Assembly (NCBI RefSeq): GCF_024323335.1
Contig: NC_066585.1
Span: 186,550,184-186,614,183, forward strand
Origin: Lathyrus oleraceus
Taxonomy: Eukaryota > Streptophyta > Magnoliopsida > Fabales > Fabaceae
Direction of reading: 5' to 3'
DNA length: 64,000 nt
Shown here: piece by piece, positions 1 through 11,847 of the stretch
Numbering within the stretch: the stretch's first letter is position 1
Layout: each line of letters starts with the position of its first letter
The notes under the pieces: model-generated
What the model was told of the DNA's origin: nothing
Seen by the model: only the letters and a program-made list of their open reading frames with translations
Databases searched by the model: none
Program-made: the position numbers and the translations under genes

Positions 1-2964
1 AATCTGGTATGAGGATCAGGGCGACGTAGTTCCCCTACGAAGGGACACAGGACTAGCCTAACCAGATAACAGAGGGAGACACAACACTAGGGAGACTACG
101 ACTCGAGCCTAGATGTTGTCATGCAAAATCGTCCCTAAGTTAAGGTTTCTAGCTAACTTGCACCGGAAGCAAGCCTATCCTATTCAGCACAAGTAAACAG
201 CAAATCAAGCATTCACAAGTAGCACACACTATATGCACACAAAAGGGCTCAATCAAAGGGGTAAGACTGCAAGAGCAAGTCATCTGTACAAGGGTGGCGT
301 TAGCTCTTAACCTTGCCATTGAGGGGCTAAGGTGAAGCTGATGAAAGGAGAGTGAAGATAAGACTTCACAGCTCTTATCCCTGGTCAGGGAGAGCTTCAG
401 ACAAAGGAGCGTGGGTTCAGAAAGGAGGAACCCCTCTACACTCGAGACTCTGACACAACTGTATATTGTACAAGATCTTGGGTTTGTGTCCCAATGCATC
501 AACACAGTGGTGTGAGCAGAGGGACGACTCAACAGAATAGCGGGGGATAGATTGCATATCCCTTGGGTTCCGCCAATTGCCTCATTGAGGTCTTTACCTG
601 CTTGGCACAAAAGTAAACAATCACAAACATCGCCTCTTAAGGAGGACTTCAGACAGGTGCCTGGCCAAGTAACAGGCCAGGTCTTCCAGACTACATGGAG
701 ACAAGAATGTTATACCTCAGTGCAAATTGCTTAACAAGCAAAGCAAAGCAATCTTAGCAACTAATGTACCTGAAATCAATCAAATATCATCAGTATACCA
801 ATCACAGAACTAAACAGCAAATGGTTCACAATTAGCTATACACAGACAAACACAATCCAATGCACCAAAGTGCAAGCAACTCAAAAGCCAAACATCCTAC
901 AAAACAAAACAAGTTAGTGTACAATGGCAAATGACATCTCAATCAAAAGTGAATCCACCTCCTTAAGGTATTTTGCCTCTTAACCTGAAAATCACATTCA
1001 AACATGAGATACAAGACCACTAGGACAAGCCTAGGGTCAAAAAGGAGGAAAAAAGTCAAAACAGCAAGTGAAACATGATCAAAATCAACATTAATAACAT
1101 ACAAAGAGAATCCAATTGGTCTCACATCTAAACCATACCCCAAATTAATTTCATGCACAATTTAAGTCAAGCTAGGCAATTATGAGTCATATAGGAGCAA
1201 ACAGAAAGATCACACTCAATCAAATACCTAAACAGCTCAATAAATTCCACAAAAATTCCAGCCTAAACAGGACACATTCAATGAGCTACATATAAATTTT
1301 CATGCCATTTAGACAACAGGAAGTAGGTCAATGAAAATCATAAAGTTAGCAGCAATCCAAACAAGTCAACACATGGTAACAAAATGAGCATCAACTTCAA
1401 TCACATGCCAAACAGTGAAAACAATTAAGAAATGAGTGGGACCAAAGCCAAATTAACATCAAACATGTTATGAATCACTCCCTCAAATTTCACATTCATA
1501 TGATATAGTATGAGCATTTCATGAGACATAGAAGTCAAGTAGTCAAGCAAAGACCAAAAAATGCTAAACAGCAAACAAAAATCTCAATTAAATGGAAAAT
1601 GAATCAACAATTCATACAAAAATTCATGGTGAAACTAGACATATACAAGACACAGCATGCAAAATTTGAGATCAATTGGAAAAGCCTAGGCACGTCAAAT
1701 AAATTCATGAAATTGACCTAACCTAGTGTGACACAAATTGTCACACTCAACTTTCACACATCATATCTACCAAACCAGAGATCCAAAGTTCACAAAATAT
1801 ACATCAAAATAACCAGCAAGGAGTCAAGAATTAGCATGTGAAATTTCATTCAATTTGGATAAGGTATGAGTATTTCATGTTAAAAATGGTGAAACATACA
1901 AAAAATGCACACATGACAAAGATCCCTAGACAAAAGCAAAAATCCACCAAGCACAACTTGAGCTATCATACCTATAAAATTCTAGACAAAATTATGAAGC
2001 TAACAAAAAAACTCCCACTAAATTGGATTAGAAATGGATTTTATATGATTTTTTTGAAGTTTTATGTTAATTATTGAATGTTTATTTTAGGAATTAATGA
2101 ATTAATTTAGTCTGCAATGGCATTTCCGTAATATCTACAGCCAGGCCTAAAACGCAGCGTGCCACATTAATGCCGTGTCAGCATGCTATTGGTTCTTCTT
2201 GGTGGGAAACGGAATTTTGAAAGTGGGATGCTCAAACGCGGATTGAACGCGGTATTTCTCCAGAATTGCTTAACGTTCATCATCATGTTCATAGTTCTTG
2301 AGTCCAAAATTCGGTTACGCTCAAATTGCAACGAAAATGCACAAATGATATATGGATGGAAAGGTCTAAGCACGTAGATCACGAATATCACTATGAAATC
2401 GTCCAGAAATTCATGTACACTGCGAATCGATTGAAATAAGTTTGTGCATCTAAACCTTAATCTAAGATATCTCTCTCAATAATGGATTAAAATCAAAACT
2501 ACAAGCATCTTAGCACTCTACAATGAACGATCTACAAGAAGCACATCACAATTTGGCAAACGGTTAGATTCGAATTCCAACCTTGATCGATGGCAGTTGA
2601 TGAACTTGTGTGTTTCCAGGCGTGTAATGGTGAAACAGTCCAAGCTTGATGATGCAGGAAGCGTATGGAATGATTTGATCAGCTCAAAGGTGCTCCACGT
2701 GACGAGTTCTTCAAGCTGCCATGGATGAGGTAGTGTTCAATAGTTGGATTTCTTGCACGGTTTTGGCTCCGATTTGCTTCAACAGTACTTTGAATCTACC
2801 TGCAGATGAAGAAATCACAAAGAATATCCAGCACTATTGATGAATTATGGATGAAAATTGTGAAAAAAGTGGATGTGAAGTTGTGAGAAATTGAGAGAGT
2901 TTTTGATTTTCTGTTTTGGATCTTGAAGAATGATTAGTGCCTCTGCAAAACAGTTGCAATTATC

Positions 2965-2972
2965 TATTTATA
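2965..2972 (-). promoter_or_regulatory. TATA box of Ogre A 3' LTR
   Basis: TATAAATA on the minus strand, 1386 bp inside the LTR from its U3 end. The same octamer occurs in the Ogre A 5' LTR (36726-36733) and in the Ogre B LTR (52103-52110) at comparable depth. This suggests it marks the U3/R promoter of the family. Confidence 0.6.
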
Positions 2973-3670
2973 CCAAGGCTTAATCACAAAATCAATCCCA
3001 ATTAGCAAAATGGAGGGTTTTGTGTTAATGTGCAATTTTCAAGCTTTGGCCAAAATGCCCTTTCTTAAACCAGCTGATTTTTCTGTCCAAACTTGGTTCC
3101 AACAGGTCATAAATGACATTTAGAAAGTGTTGCAAAAAGCCTCATTTCAAAATTCCATGTATTTCTCAAATTGGACCATTTTGCCCTTGGATTTTAATTG
3201 TTGCACTTGAAAATTGACCTTTTTGTATGAAGACTTTTGGCAAAATGTGATGATTGATTATGAAAGTACACATCAAATGTGATTTGCTCAAAGAAAAACC
3301 ATCCAATTTGGCCACTCCATGTGAAAGTTATGGCACTTTGATTTCGGGCATTTTTTGAAAATGATTGGACCATATCTTGCTAACCACATATGGGAATTTC
3401 AAGTTCTTGGACTTTTTGGAATGGTGAGATCAAGATCTTCAACTTTCATGTTGGACAAAATTCCATTTGAAGCTTGTATGATGAAGTTATTTTGAAGAGA
3501 AAAACTTTCCATTTTGGGCAGCTGCAATTACAGGTCACCTGCTATTTTAGGAAACTTCTTGTCTGACCTCCAATTCTTCAACCTTGGTCTTTGGTATGTC
3601 AAATGAGACTTGTATGGACATGAATGAAGCCTTTCAAACCATCTCACCCCTTCCAATCCATAAAATCAGG

Positions 3671-3700
3671 CACAGTTGACCACAGTTGACCACAGTTGAC
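3671..3700. repeat. Three tandem 10-bp repeats containing TTGAC (W-box core)
   Basis: CACAGTTGAC is repeated three times without gap. Each copy carries the TTGAC core bound by plant WRKY factors; the first two read TTGACC. It lies in U3, about 700 bp upstream of the TATA box in element sense. More TTGAC cores lie nearby (about 3856, 3870, and inverted at 3887). WRKY binding is inference from the motif. Confidence 0.5.
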
Positions 3701-4358
3701 TTTCTATGGTTCCAGCTGAAATTCAGCTTGACTGATGAGCTTTGATCATCCAATATTTGGCCAAACCGTTTCAAAATGATCCTTAGACCATATGAACTTG
3801 ATAAATCAACCATAGGGCTTTGTTCCAATGAAAATAGCACATGCTTGCTGGATTGACTGATTCTCCTAACCAGTTTGACCTAATTTGTCAACTGAGCTTG
3901 CATTTGGGCAAATGGACAATGCAATGTTATGCAGTGGCCTATGTTATGCTATGACCTAATATGAAATGAATGTACAAAAGGTAGGGTGCAAATTTGAGGT
4001 GCTACACTTGGGAGGCATATTTTATGGATGAGAGCTTTGGGAACCATAGCCATGCTTGCCGTCATCTTCTCTTGGCCATATCAATGCACATAGGATCTCC
4101 TGGAAGCTTTAGACCTTGTGACTGCTCAAGCTACAAACAAGAAATGTTAGTGACATATTTTTGTGCTTTTGGTTAGTGAATAAAAAAAATGAGAAAAGCA
4201 ATGATATACAATTCAAGCATACTTGGTGATCTCAAACCAACTTACAAGAGATCCCACCCAAAGGCAAAGGGAACCAAGATGCTTATGATCCTTGAGGCTA
4301 TGCAAATGCAATGCTATGATTCCATGAGGGATCTTAGGGTCAAAATTAGGGTCTTACA

Positions 4359-7050
4359 GATGTCCCTATTTAAGGTCATTCTAGCCGGAGAAGTGAAGGT
4401 TAAAATCTTCGTCTCGACGAGGTAGAATGGGCTTAAATAATAACAAAGAGACGAATTTTGGTCCCTAAGAGACCTCATGATGCAAATGTATGTATGCAAA
4501 GGTTAATACTTCATGGGGATATGTGTCCACAAAGAGAAAAGAAATCGAGAGGAACTGACAATCCATATGAGCAATACACTCGATGGAACAGAGACTCTGG
4601 GGACTATAATGGGGATAAGAAAGGGAATAAAATGCGTGAGCAGGTCACGACTTAAGACTTGGTGAGAGACACGAGAAAAATTCCATGAAAATAAATCAAT
4701 GGAAAGACTCGAGCTGACTCAAAGGCGCATGTATTGGGGAATGTGCCAATACAGCAAAATTATCCATAGAGGATACCTTGGACAAAATGCAGACTCAGAT
4801 GGGGGATATCCACTAAGGGACTCACTTGGGAATGGCCAATCAGGACTCATCTGAGGAAACAACAGGAATCAGGTGTTACTGGTTACTGGGTAATAAGCTT
4901 AAGGAGACATGTGATCGCAACACCGGTATAAGGGTGAGAGAACAACACGCTCAGGGAGAATGAATATCTAAGACCGGTATGAGGGTGAGAGATATCAAAC
5001 ATCCACAACATCTGAGGAAGACCTGAAAGGTGTGTTTCAACTCAGGGAAATCTGACTCCACAGGGGACGAAAGTCATAATAGGGAGCAGAAAAAGTAAGG
5101 AACACCAGGGATACCGGTTACTGGGCATATAATAGGTGACCGACCAAGGGTGAATTGGGGAATATTTCCAAGACACCCATCATCTGAAAAGAGGGCTGAA
5201 AAAGCATACTCAATTACAGGATGGGCATTTGACTCCGCAAAAAGGGAATACAAATCTTACTCGACTGGGGAAGAGCGAAAGACTTCAACCCATGAGCGCA
5301 TCAGATATATTATCTATTGCCGTCAGAACATAGATAACATACTCGCATGGCAGATTATCCACAACCGGTTACTGGGTTAATGAAAGATAAATCGACCGAA
5401 AGACAAGGGCATCGGGATACCGAATATTAGGTATAAAAAGATGACAAATCAAAAGGGAGAAACGATCATTGCCGACAAAAAGCAAATGAAAGATGACTCG
5501 CTGGGGATACATTGACGAAAGCAATGATCCGGGAGATATATCACCAGTTACTGGGGGACATACTCAAAAGGGTGAAGGAATATCAATACCGAATATTGGA
5601 TAAAGATAATCGTCAAAGAGGGGATTACATCAACCGGATACTGGGTAGAAAACCACAGACTCCGCCGGGGAAAAAATAGGGTTTACAACTACCGGATACT
5701 GGGTAGAAGGCCACAGACTCCGTCGGGGAAAAGATGGACAATTACTGGTTACTGAGCAATCATTCACCTAAACTACGGGGAAGCGCATGGAACATCTCAA
5801 GAAGCCAATCTAGGAACAAACTAAAGAGGCACAATGAAACAAGACTCATCCCTATGAGGATATATCTCAGGGGGAACTCCATCCCAATATATGTGTTGGG
5901 AGGAAACAGAAACAACAATCATCCACGAGAGCATAACTCAGTGGGGAATATGGAAGAAAGGATCGACGCTTTCTGCTTATGGGGCTGACTCTACATGGGG
6001 AGATCAGACGTAAATATCTGCTTGGTGAAATATGTATCACCGAATAGCAGGAGACAACAAACAAATGTCATTATGGCAAATAATGCGACATGAATATTTG
6101 AATGTTAAAATTATGCACATATGCATGGTTTATGTATGATGAATGCTGACAAAACAGACGTATCTAACACAAACAGGTCCATAAATCAAATGAACAAACA
6201 TCTGGTACTACATCTCGAGAGAGAAAGCCAAGCCCACTAGAGGACATCCAAACTGATGGGGCAAAAGATACCAGGAACCAAACATCTCCGCAGGGGGAAG
6301 GATCATCAGCCATTCCAGCTAGGGACAGGATCAACACACAGATAAAATCCGTCGTAGAAGCAACCTCATTGGGGAAATTACCAGAGGGGAGGATGGAACT
6401 CTGTGGGGAACAACCGCCAAATCAGAAGTTTCCAAGGTCACCACCGTACTGCACTACCAAAGAGATCATATCTACCGAGGAGGAAGCATCATTACTCCGC
6501 TTGTTGGGAAGAAGGGATGAGTATCTTCACCAATCACTCTGCTCGGGAACACAAACAGGCTTTGAAGGAAGATGATACAAGCATGCTGGGAATATGAACA
6601 AATGTCTTACCCTGTTTGGGAATCATACCATCTTTGGGAGAGCACTAAAGACATCCCAAGTATCCTTTTGTCATTGTGAATGTTCACTTTGTTTAAAAAC
6701 AACTTTATGAAAATTTTATTTATTTAAACAACGATATTTCTCAATTAAAACATGCAAAACATTTGTTGAACAGGAACAAATAAGAGTGCAAAGAATTGGA
6801 TAAAGGCTCAAGTTTATTTGATGGGATGATAGTCTGCAAATGGCAAGACTCCATAGATCTTTACAAATTTGAAGTTGGTGATATATATTGGAAAAGGGCT
6901 ACATTGAACATAATGACCATTTCTCCACCAACTCTGAATCCAATGTATTTGAAGCTTCAGTTGAAAATGATTGAGCGAGAATCTCTGACAGATGATAGTT
7001 TGTAGAACAAAGTCTTGTCAGGATGCAGTTACTTGCCAAATCCCTAATTT
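4359..7050 (-). other. Ogre A 3' UTR and polypurine region, non-coding
   Basis: Between the 3' LTR and integrase lie about 2.7 kb without credible genes. The stretch next to the LTR (4359-4375, element sense CCTTAAATAGGGACATC) is the presumed plus-strand primer site. The region is full of short degenerate repeats such as CCGGTTACTGGGTA and TGGGGATA. It aligns by eye with 53245-56233 of Ogre B. One copy of a segment around 5250-5460 exists here, whereas Ogre B has two. Tandem-repeat-rich, hypervariable 3' UTRs are known for Ogre elements. Confidence 0.75.
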
Positions 7051-7206
7051 TTGCCTAGATTGCCCCGGGGTGAGGTACTCAATCTAGCGGAATACATATT
7101 CATTTTTTGTGTCTCTAACTTTTGCCTGGATCGCCCTTTCGGGTTTTCAATCCACCGAGAGTCTCATTTTTGCCTAAGCCGCCCTTTCGGGTTTTCAACT
7201 TAGCGA
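7051..7206 (-). repeat. Three imperfect direct repeats just after the integrase gene
   Basis: Copies start near 7051, 7122 and 7170. Each begins TTGCCT, carries a GCCC-rich centre (CGCCCTTTCGGG in two of them) and ends with a CAATCTAGCG, CAATCCACCG or CAACTTAGCG motif, so the unit is about 37-40 bp. CCCTTTCGGG can form a small stem. They lie just downstream of the integrase stop in element sense, so they would be in the transcript. Confidence 0.6.
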
Positions 7207-7224
7207 GCTATTCTGTTTTTATTT

Positions 7225-8606
7225 CTAGGCGAAGTATTTCATGACTGCATCTGAATTCACAAGACGAGTGAAATCCTCCCCATCCATAGTTGTAAGTATC
7301 AAAGGACCGCCTGAAAAGGCTCTCTTAACAACATATGGACCTTCATAGTTTGGAGTCCACTTGCCCCTGGAATCGGGCGCGAAAGACAAGACTTTCTTGA
7401 GCACAAGGTCACCTTCTCGGAACACACGAGGCTTGACCTTCTTATCAAAGGCTTTCTTCATCCTTTGCTGATATAACTGACCATGGCACATGGCAGTCAA
7501 TCTCTTTTCTTCTATCAAATTCAGTTGGTCATAACGACTCTGAACTCATTCAGCCTCAATCAACTTGGCTTCCATCAAGACTCTCATTGATAGGATCTCC
7601 ACCTCTACTAGGAGCACAGCCTCCATGCCGTATACAAGAGAGAAAGGGGTTTCCCCTGTTGAAGTGCGACAGATGTACGGTATCCATGCAAAGCAAATGG
7701 CAGCATCTCATGCCAATCCTTGTACGTAACAACCATCTTCTGGACAATCTTCTTGATATTCTTATTAGCAGCTTCAACAACCCCATTCATCTTGGGTCTG
7801 TAAGGAGAAGAATTATGATGGGCTATCTTGAACTCGCTACACATCTCTTTCATCATCTTGTTGTTCAAGTTAGATCCATTGTCAGTAATTATCTTATCTG
7901 GCACACCATAACGGCATATGAGTTGATTCTTGATAAACTTCACAACCACCTGCCTGGTTACATTTGCATATGACGCCGCTTCGACCCACTTGGTGAAGTA
8001 ATCAATTGCTACAAGAATAAATCTGTTACCGTTGGACGCTTTCGGATCTGTCATGCCATTCATGTCAATTCCCCACATGGAGAAAGGCCATGGTGATGAA
8101 ATCACATTCAGAAGTGTCAGGGGAATATGAATCTTATCCGCATATAAATGACACTTGTGGCATTTCTTCACATATTTGCAGCAGTCAAATTCCATTGTCA
8201 GCCAATAGTAGCCTGCTCTCAACATCTTTCTAGCCATGGCATGTCCATTGGAATGAGTACCACACGAACCCTCATGGACCTCAGTCATTAACAGGTATGC
8301 TTCGTGTCTATCCACGCATCTGAGCAGAACCATGTCAAAATTCCTCTTATAAAGCACATCGCCATTGAGGTAGAAACTGCCTGATAATCTCCTCAAAGTC
8401 TTTCTATCTTTCACAGATGCCCCAGGTGGGTAAATCTGGATCTGAAGAAAACACTTAATATCATAATACCATGGCTTGTCATCTTGCACCTCCTCTACTG
8501 CAAATACATGAGTTGGCATGTCCAAGCGCATCACAATGATATTGGGAACTTCATTCCAAAGTCTAACCATAATCATTGAAGCAAGTGTAGCAAGAGCATC
8601 TGCCAT
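7225..8606 (-). pseudogene. Ogre A integrase, frameshifted
   Basis: Integrase part of the Ogre polyprotein. It inserts the cDNA into chromosomes in the nuclear pre-integration complex. The frame 8606-7608 shows the zinc-binding region (H and C residues around YCKYVKKCHKCHLY-like sequence, near 8150-8290). The catalytic core has D in WGIDMNG, D in ITDNGSN and E in NGVVEAANKN, so all three catalytic residues are present. Near 7650 the frame is lost. The C-terminal part resumes in another frame (about 7518-7225) with the family signature RMKKAFDKKVKPR and a GPYVV motif. The upstream end overlaps the shifted RNase H frame. A single frameshift in the C-terminal half makes the gene defective. It is flanked by the 3' UTR repeats downstream. 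Confidence 0.85.
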
Positions 8607-10682
8607 CCGATTCTCATCTCGAGGGATATGATGGAAGTGAACCTCAGTGAAGAAAGTTGAAATCCTCCTCGCATAGTCTCTATATGGGATGAGGCCAGGT
8701 TGATTCGTCTCCCATTCACCCTTAATCTGATTAACAACAAGGGTCGAACACCATAAACATCAAGATGTTTGATCCTAAGATCAATACACTCTTCCAATCC
8801 CATAATACAGGCCTCATACTCAGCCATATTATTCGTGCATTTGAAAGTTAGCCTTGCTGTAAAAGGAAAATGTGTGCCCTGAGGAGTAATAATCACTGCC
8901 CCAATACCATTTCCATATTGATTTACAGCGCCATCAAACACCATGCTCCATCGAGAACCAGGCTCTGGTCCTTCATCGAGCGTAGGCTCATCACAGTCTT
9001 TCATTTTCAAATACAGAATCTCCTCATCTGGGAAGTCATACTGAACTGACTGATAATCTTCAATTGGTTGATGCGCCAAGTTGTTAGCCAAGATACTACC
9101 TTTAATAGCTTTCTGAGCTCGATACTCAATATCATACTCAGATAATAGCATCTGCCAACGGGCGATTCTCCCAGTTAAAGCAGGCTTCTCGAAGATATAC
9201 TTGATCGGATCCATTTTGGATATCAACCAAGTCGTATGATTCAACATATACTGGCGTAAGCGCTTAGCAGCCCAAGCCAAAGCACATCATGTTTTCTCAA
9301 GCATCGAGTATCGAGACTCACAATCAGTGAACTTTTTACTCAGGTAGTAAATAGCATATTCTTTCTTTCCCGATTCGTCTTGCTGACCAAGGACACAACC
9401 CATTGAGTCTTCAAGAACTGTCAGATACATAATTAAGGGTCTCCCTTCCATAGGCAGAGACAGAATCGGGGGCTTAGACAAATACTCCTTGATACTGTCA
9501 AAGGCCTTTTGGTAATCCTCGGTCCAATCATGAGACTGATCTTTCCGGAGGAGCTTGAATATCGGTGCACATGTGGCAGTCATGTGGTATATGAATCTAG
9601 AGATATAATTCTAGCAGCCAAGAAAACCTCGGACTTGCTTCTCAGTTTTGGGTGCAGGCATTTCTTGTATTGCTTTGACCTTGGCAGGATCAACCTCAAT
9701 ACCTCTCTCGCTTACGATAAAGCCCAATAAATTGCCGGAACGGACTCCAAATGTACACTTGTTAGGATTCAGACGAAGCTTATACTTCCTCAAACGCTGA
9801 AAAAGCTTCAACAAGTGTTCCACATGCTCAACTTCCGTTCTTGACTTCGCAATCATGTCATCAACATATACCTCGATCTCCTTCTGCATCATATCATGAA
9901 ACAAGGTAGTCATAGCTCGTTGGTACGTGGCTCCGGCATTCTTCAAACCGAAGGGCATCACTCGATAACAGAATGTTCCCTAAGGTGTGATGAATATTGT
10001 CTTCTCCATATCCTCGGGTGCCATCTTAATTTGGTTATATCCGAAAAATCCGTCCATAAACGAGAAGACATTGAATTTAGCTGTATTATCTACCAACATA
10101 TCAATATGAGGTAGAGGAAAATCATCTTTCGGACTAGCTTTATTCAAGTCTCTATAGTCCACACACATTCGGACTTTTCCATCTTTCTTAGGCACGGACA
10201 CAATATTGGCCACCCATTGAGGATATGTAGAAGTCACCAGAAACCCCGCATCAATTTGCTTATGAACTTCCTCTTTGATCTTCACTGCCATATCAGGATG
10301 AATTCTTCTGAGCTTCTACTTCACAGGCATGCACTCAGGCTTCAAAGGTAGGAAATGTTGCACGATATCAGTATCCAGACCAGGCATGTCTTCATAGGAC
10401 AAGGCAAAGACGTCGACATATTCTCGTAGCAACTCAATCAACCCCTCCTTAACAGATTCTTCCAGGAGTGCCCCTATCTTCACTTCTCGTACACAATCTT
10501 CAGACCCCAAGTTGATTGTTTCCAGATTCTCAATATGCGGCTGAATGATCTTCTCTTCATGCTCAAGTAGACGAGTAATCTCGTCAGGAATCTCTTCAAC
10601 ATCATCTTCTTCTGCCTCAAATACAGGGAACTCAAAGTTGGGAGATGGTGTTAGATCATTATGTTCAATGGGTTTGATCAAC
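8573..10682 (-). pseudogene. Ogre A reverse transcriptase and RNase H, nonsense codons and a frameshift
   Basis: RT copies the element RNA into cDNA and RNase H removes the template inside the virus-like particle. A single reading frame from 10682 to about 8757 shows RT blocks: VPKKDGKVRMCVDYRDLNKA near 10200, FMDGFFGYNQI near 10060 and the catalytic YVDD at about 9868-9857. RNase H follows, with FDGAVNQYGNGIGAV near 8930 and MAEYEA near 8825. Stops interrupt the frame at 10316-10318 (TAG), 9980-9982 (TAG), 9611-9613 (TAG) and 9287-9289 (TGA). Near 8757 the frame shifts, and the end of RNase H continues into the integrase frame. It begins just after the predicted intron acceptor at 10683. No full-length product is possible without suppression. 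Confidence 0.85.
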
Positions 10683-10945
10683 CTGCATAATGATTTTGAA
10701 TATAAAGAGATTTTAGAATTCAAACAAGGCAAATCATTATGCAGATGAAAAGATTGATTTTATTCTATTTTTAGGGTTTTATGTGATCACCAATTTCATG
10801 CAAAAGCGAAAAGGGAAAATAATTGAAAAAACAAACATTTAACATGAATTTATTGAATGAAAATATCATTGTATTTATGAGTCAACAATGTCATCACTCC
10901 TCCTTTTGGCATGGGAGGAGGGTTTTTAAACACAATGAACATTAC
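10683..10945 (-). other. Predicted Ogre intron between protease and RT
   Basis: Ogre elements are known for an intron between the protease and RT coding regions. On the minus strand a donor GTAATG starts at 10945 and an acceptor ATGCAG ends at 10683, giving a 263-bp intron. The upstream exon ends after two bases of a codon (10947-10946) and the downstream exon supplies the third base (10682). The RT frame is therefore joined in phase as a lysine codon. Splicing would also remove the TAA directly after the donor (10944-10942). The exact sites are my reading; the phase match is strong support. Confidence 0.7.
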
Positions 10946-11847
10946 TTTGACTTATGGATAACTGTTGGAACACCAACAGCGACCCAATTATTGCAGACCC
11001 CTCCAGGGATGACAAAGTTGCCAGAATCTTCCTCTGCATCCTCTTCCACAATAGCAGCAGTTTCCTCATCTTAACCAGTATGGATGAATCCACCACTCTT
11101 GAACAACCCATGCTTATTGAAGACGCCAGAAGAATACCCTATGCCAGCCCGGGACTTGTTGTCTTCCAGCTTAATCATTTGCTCCAATCCAGTAGTTGTA
11201 CCATGCTCAATGGCCAACTTAGCATCTTTATAGGACGCAAATAAATAAGTTCCTTTCTTAGTAGGCTCAGCAATAGATAAAGCTTGGAACGGAGTTCCAA
11301 CTTCATCCTCAGCATCTATGTAAGAAAAGGAAGACAAATGGCTAACCAGGAGAGCCTTTTCTCTCCCTACCACCACCAGCTTCTTGTTTTTGACAAACTT
11401 TAATTTTTGGTGTAGGGTGGATGTCACGGCGCCTGCCTCGTGAATCCATGGTCTTCCCAACAGACAGCTATACGATGGGTGAATATCCATGACCTGGAAG
11501 GTGATCTGGAAATCACTTGGTCCGATTTTGACTGGGAGCTCAACCTATCCAATCACAGTTTTACGGGACCCATCGAAAGCTTTAATCACTACTCCACTTT
11601 GCCTCATGGGAGGCCCCTAATATGATAATTTAGCAAGCGTGGAATTTGGCAACACATTCAACGATGATCCAGTGTCCACCAGCACATTGGACATGACATC
11701 ATCCTTGCAGCTCATAGAAATGTGTAATGCCAAGTTATGGGCTCTTCCCTCCTCGGGGAGATCAACATCACAAAAACTCAAGTGGTTACAAGCGGTGATG
11801 TTTGCAACAATACTGTCAAATTCATCAACAAAGATAATACGCCACAT
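10946..11847 (-). pseudogene. Ogre A aspartic protease region, disrupted
   Basis: Retropepsin-like domain that matures the gag-pol polyprotein. The frame 11847-11617 contains the active-site motif VLVDTGSSLNVL (near 11690). The frame 11490-11071 contains the conserved late protease block LLGRPWIH (near 11460) and a linker. A stop lies at 11617-11619 and the next frame is shifted. A TAA at 11071-11073 interrupts the linker, after which the same frame stays open to the predicted intron donor at 10945. The catalytic DTG is intact but the gene is broken several times. Confidence 0.75.

Larger units (their letters stand above)
1..4358 (-). repeat. Ogre A 3' LTR (left part outside the window)
   Basis: In element sense the LTR begins at 4358 with TGTAAGACCC (plus strand ...GGGTCTTACA). 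It continues leftwards beyond position 1, so at least 4.36 kb is present. The last 350 bp (about 4010-4358) nearly match 37906-38256, the equivalent end of the Ogre A 5' LTR. Most of the rest resembles the Ogre B LTR (about 49480-52990) more than the Ogre A 5' LTR. No coding sequence is supported; the small open frames here are chance. A TATAAATA box lies at 2965-2972 on the minus strand. Confidence 0.85.
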
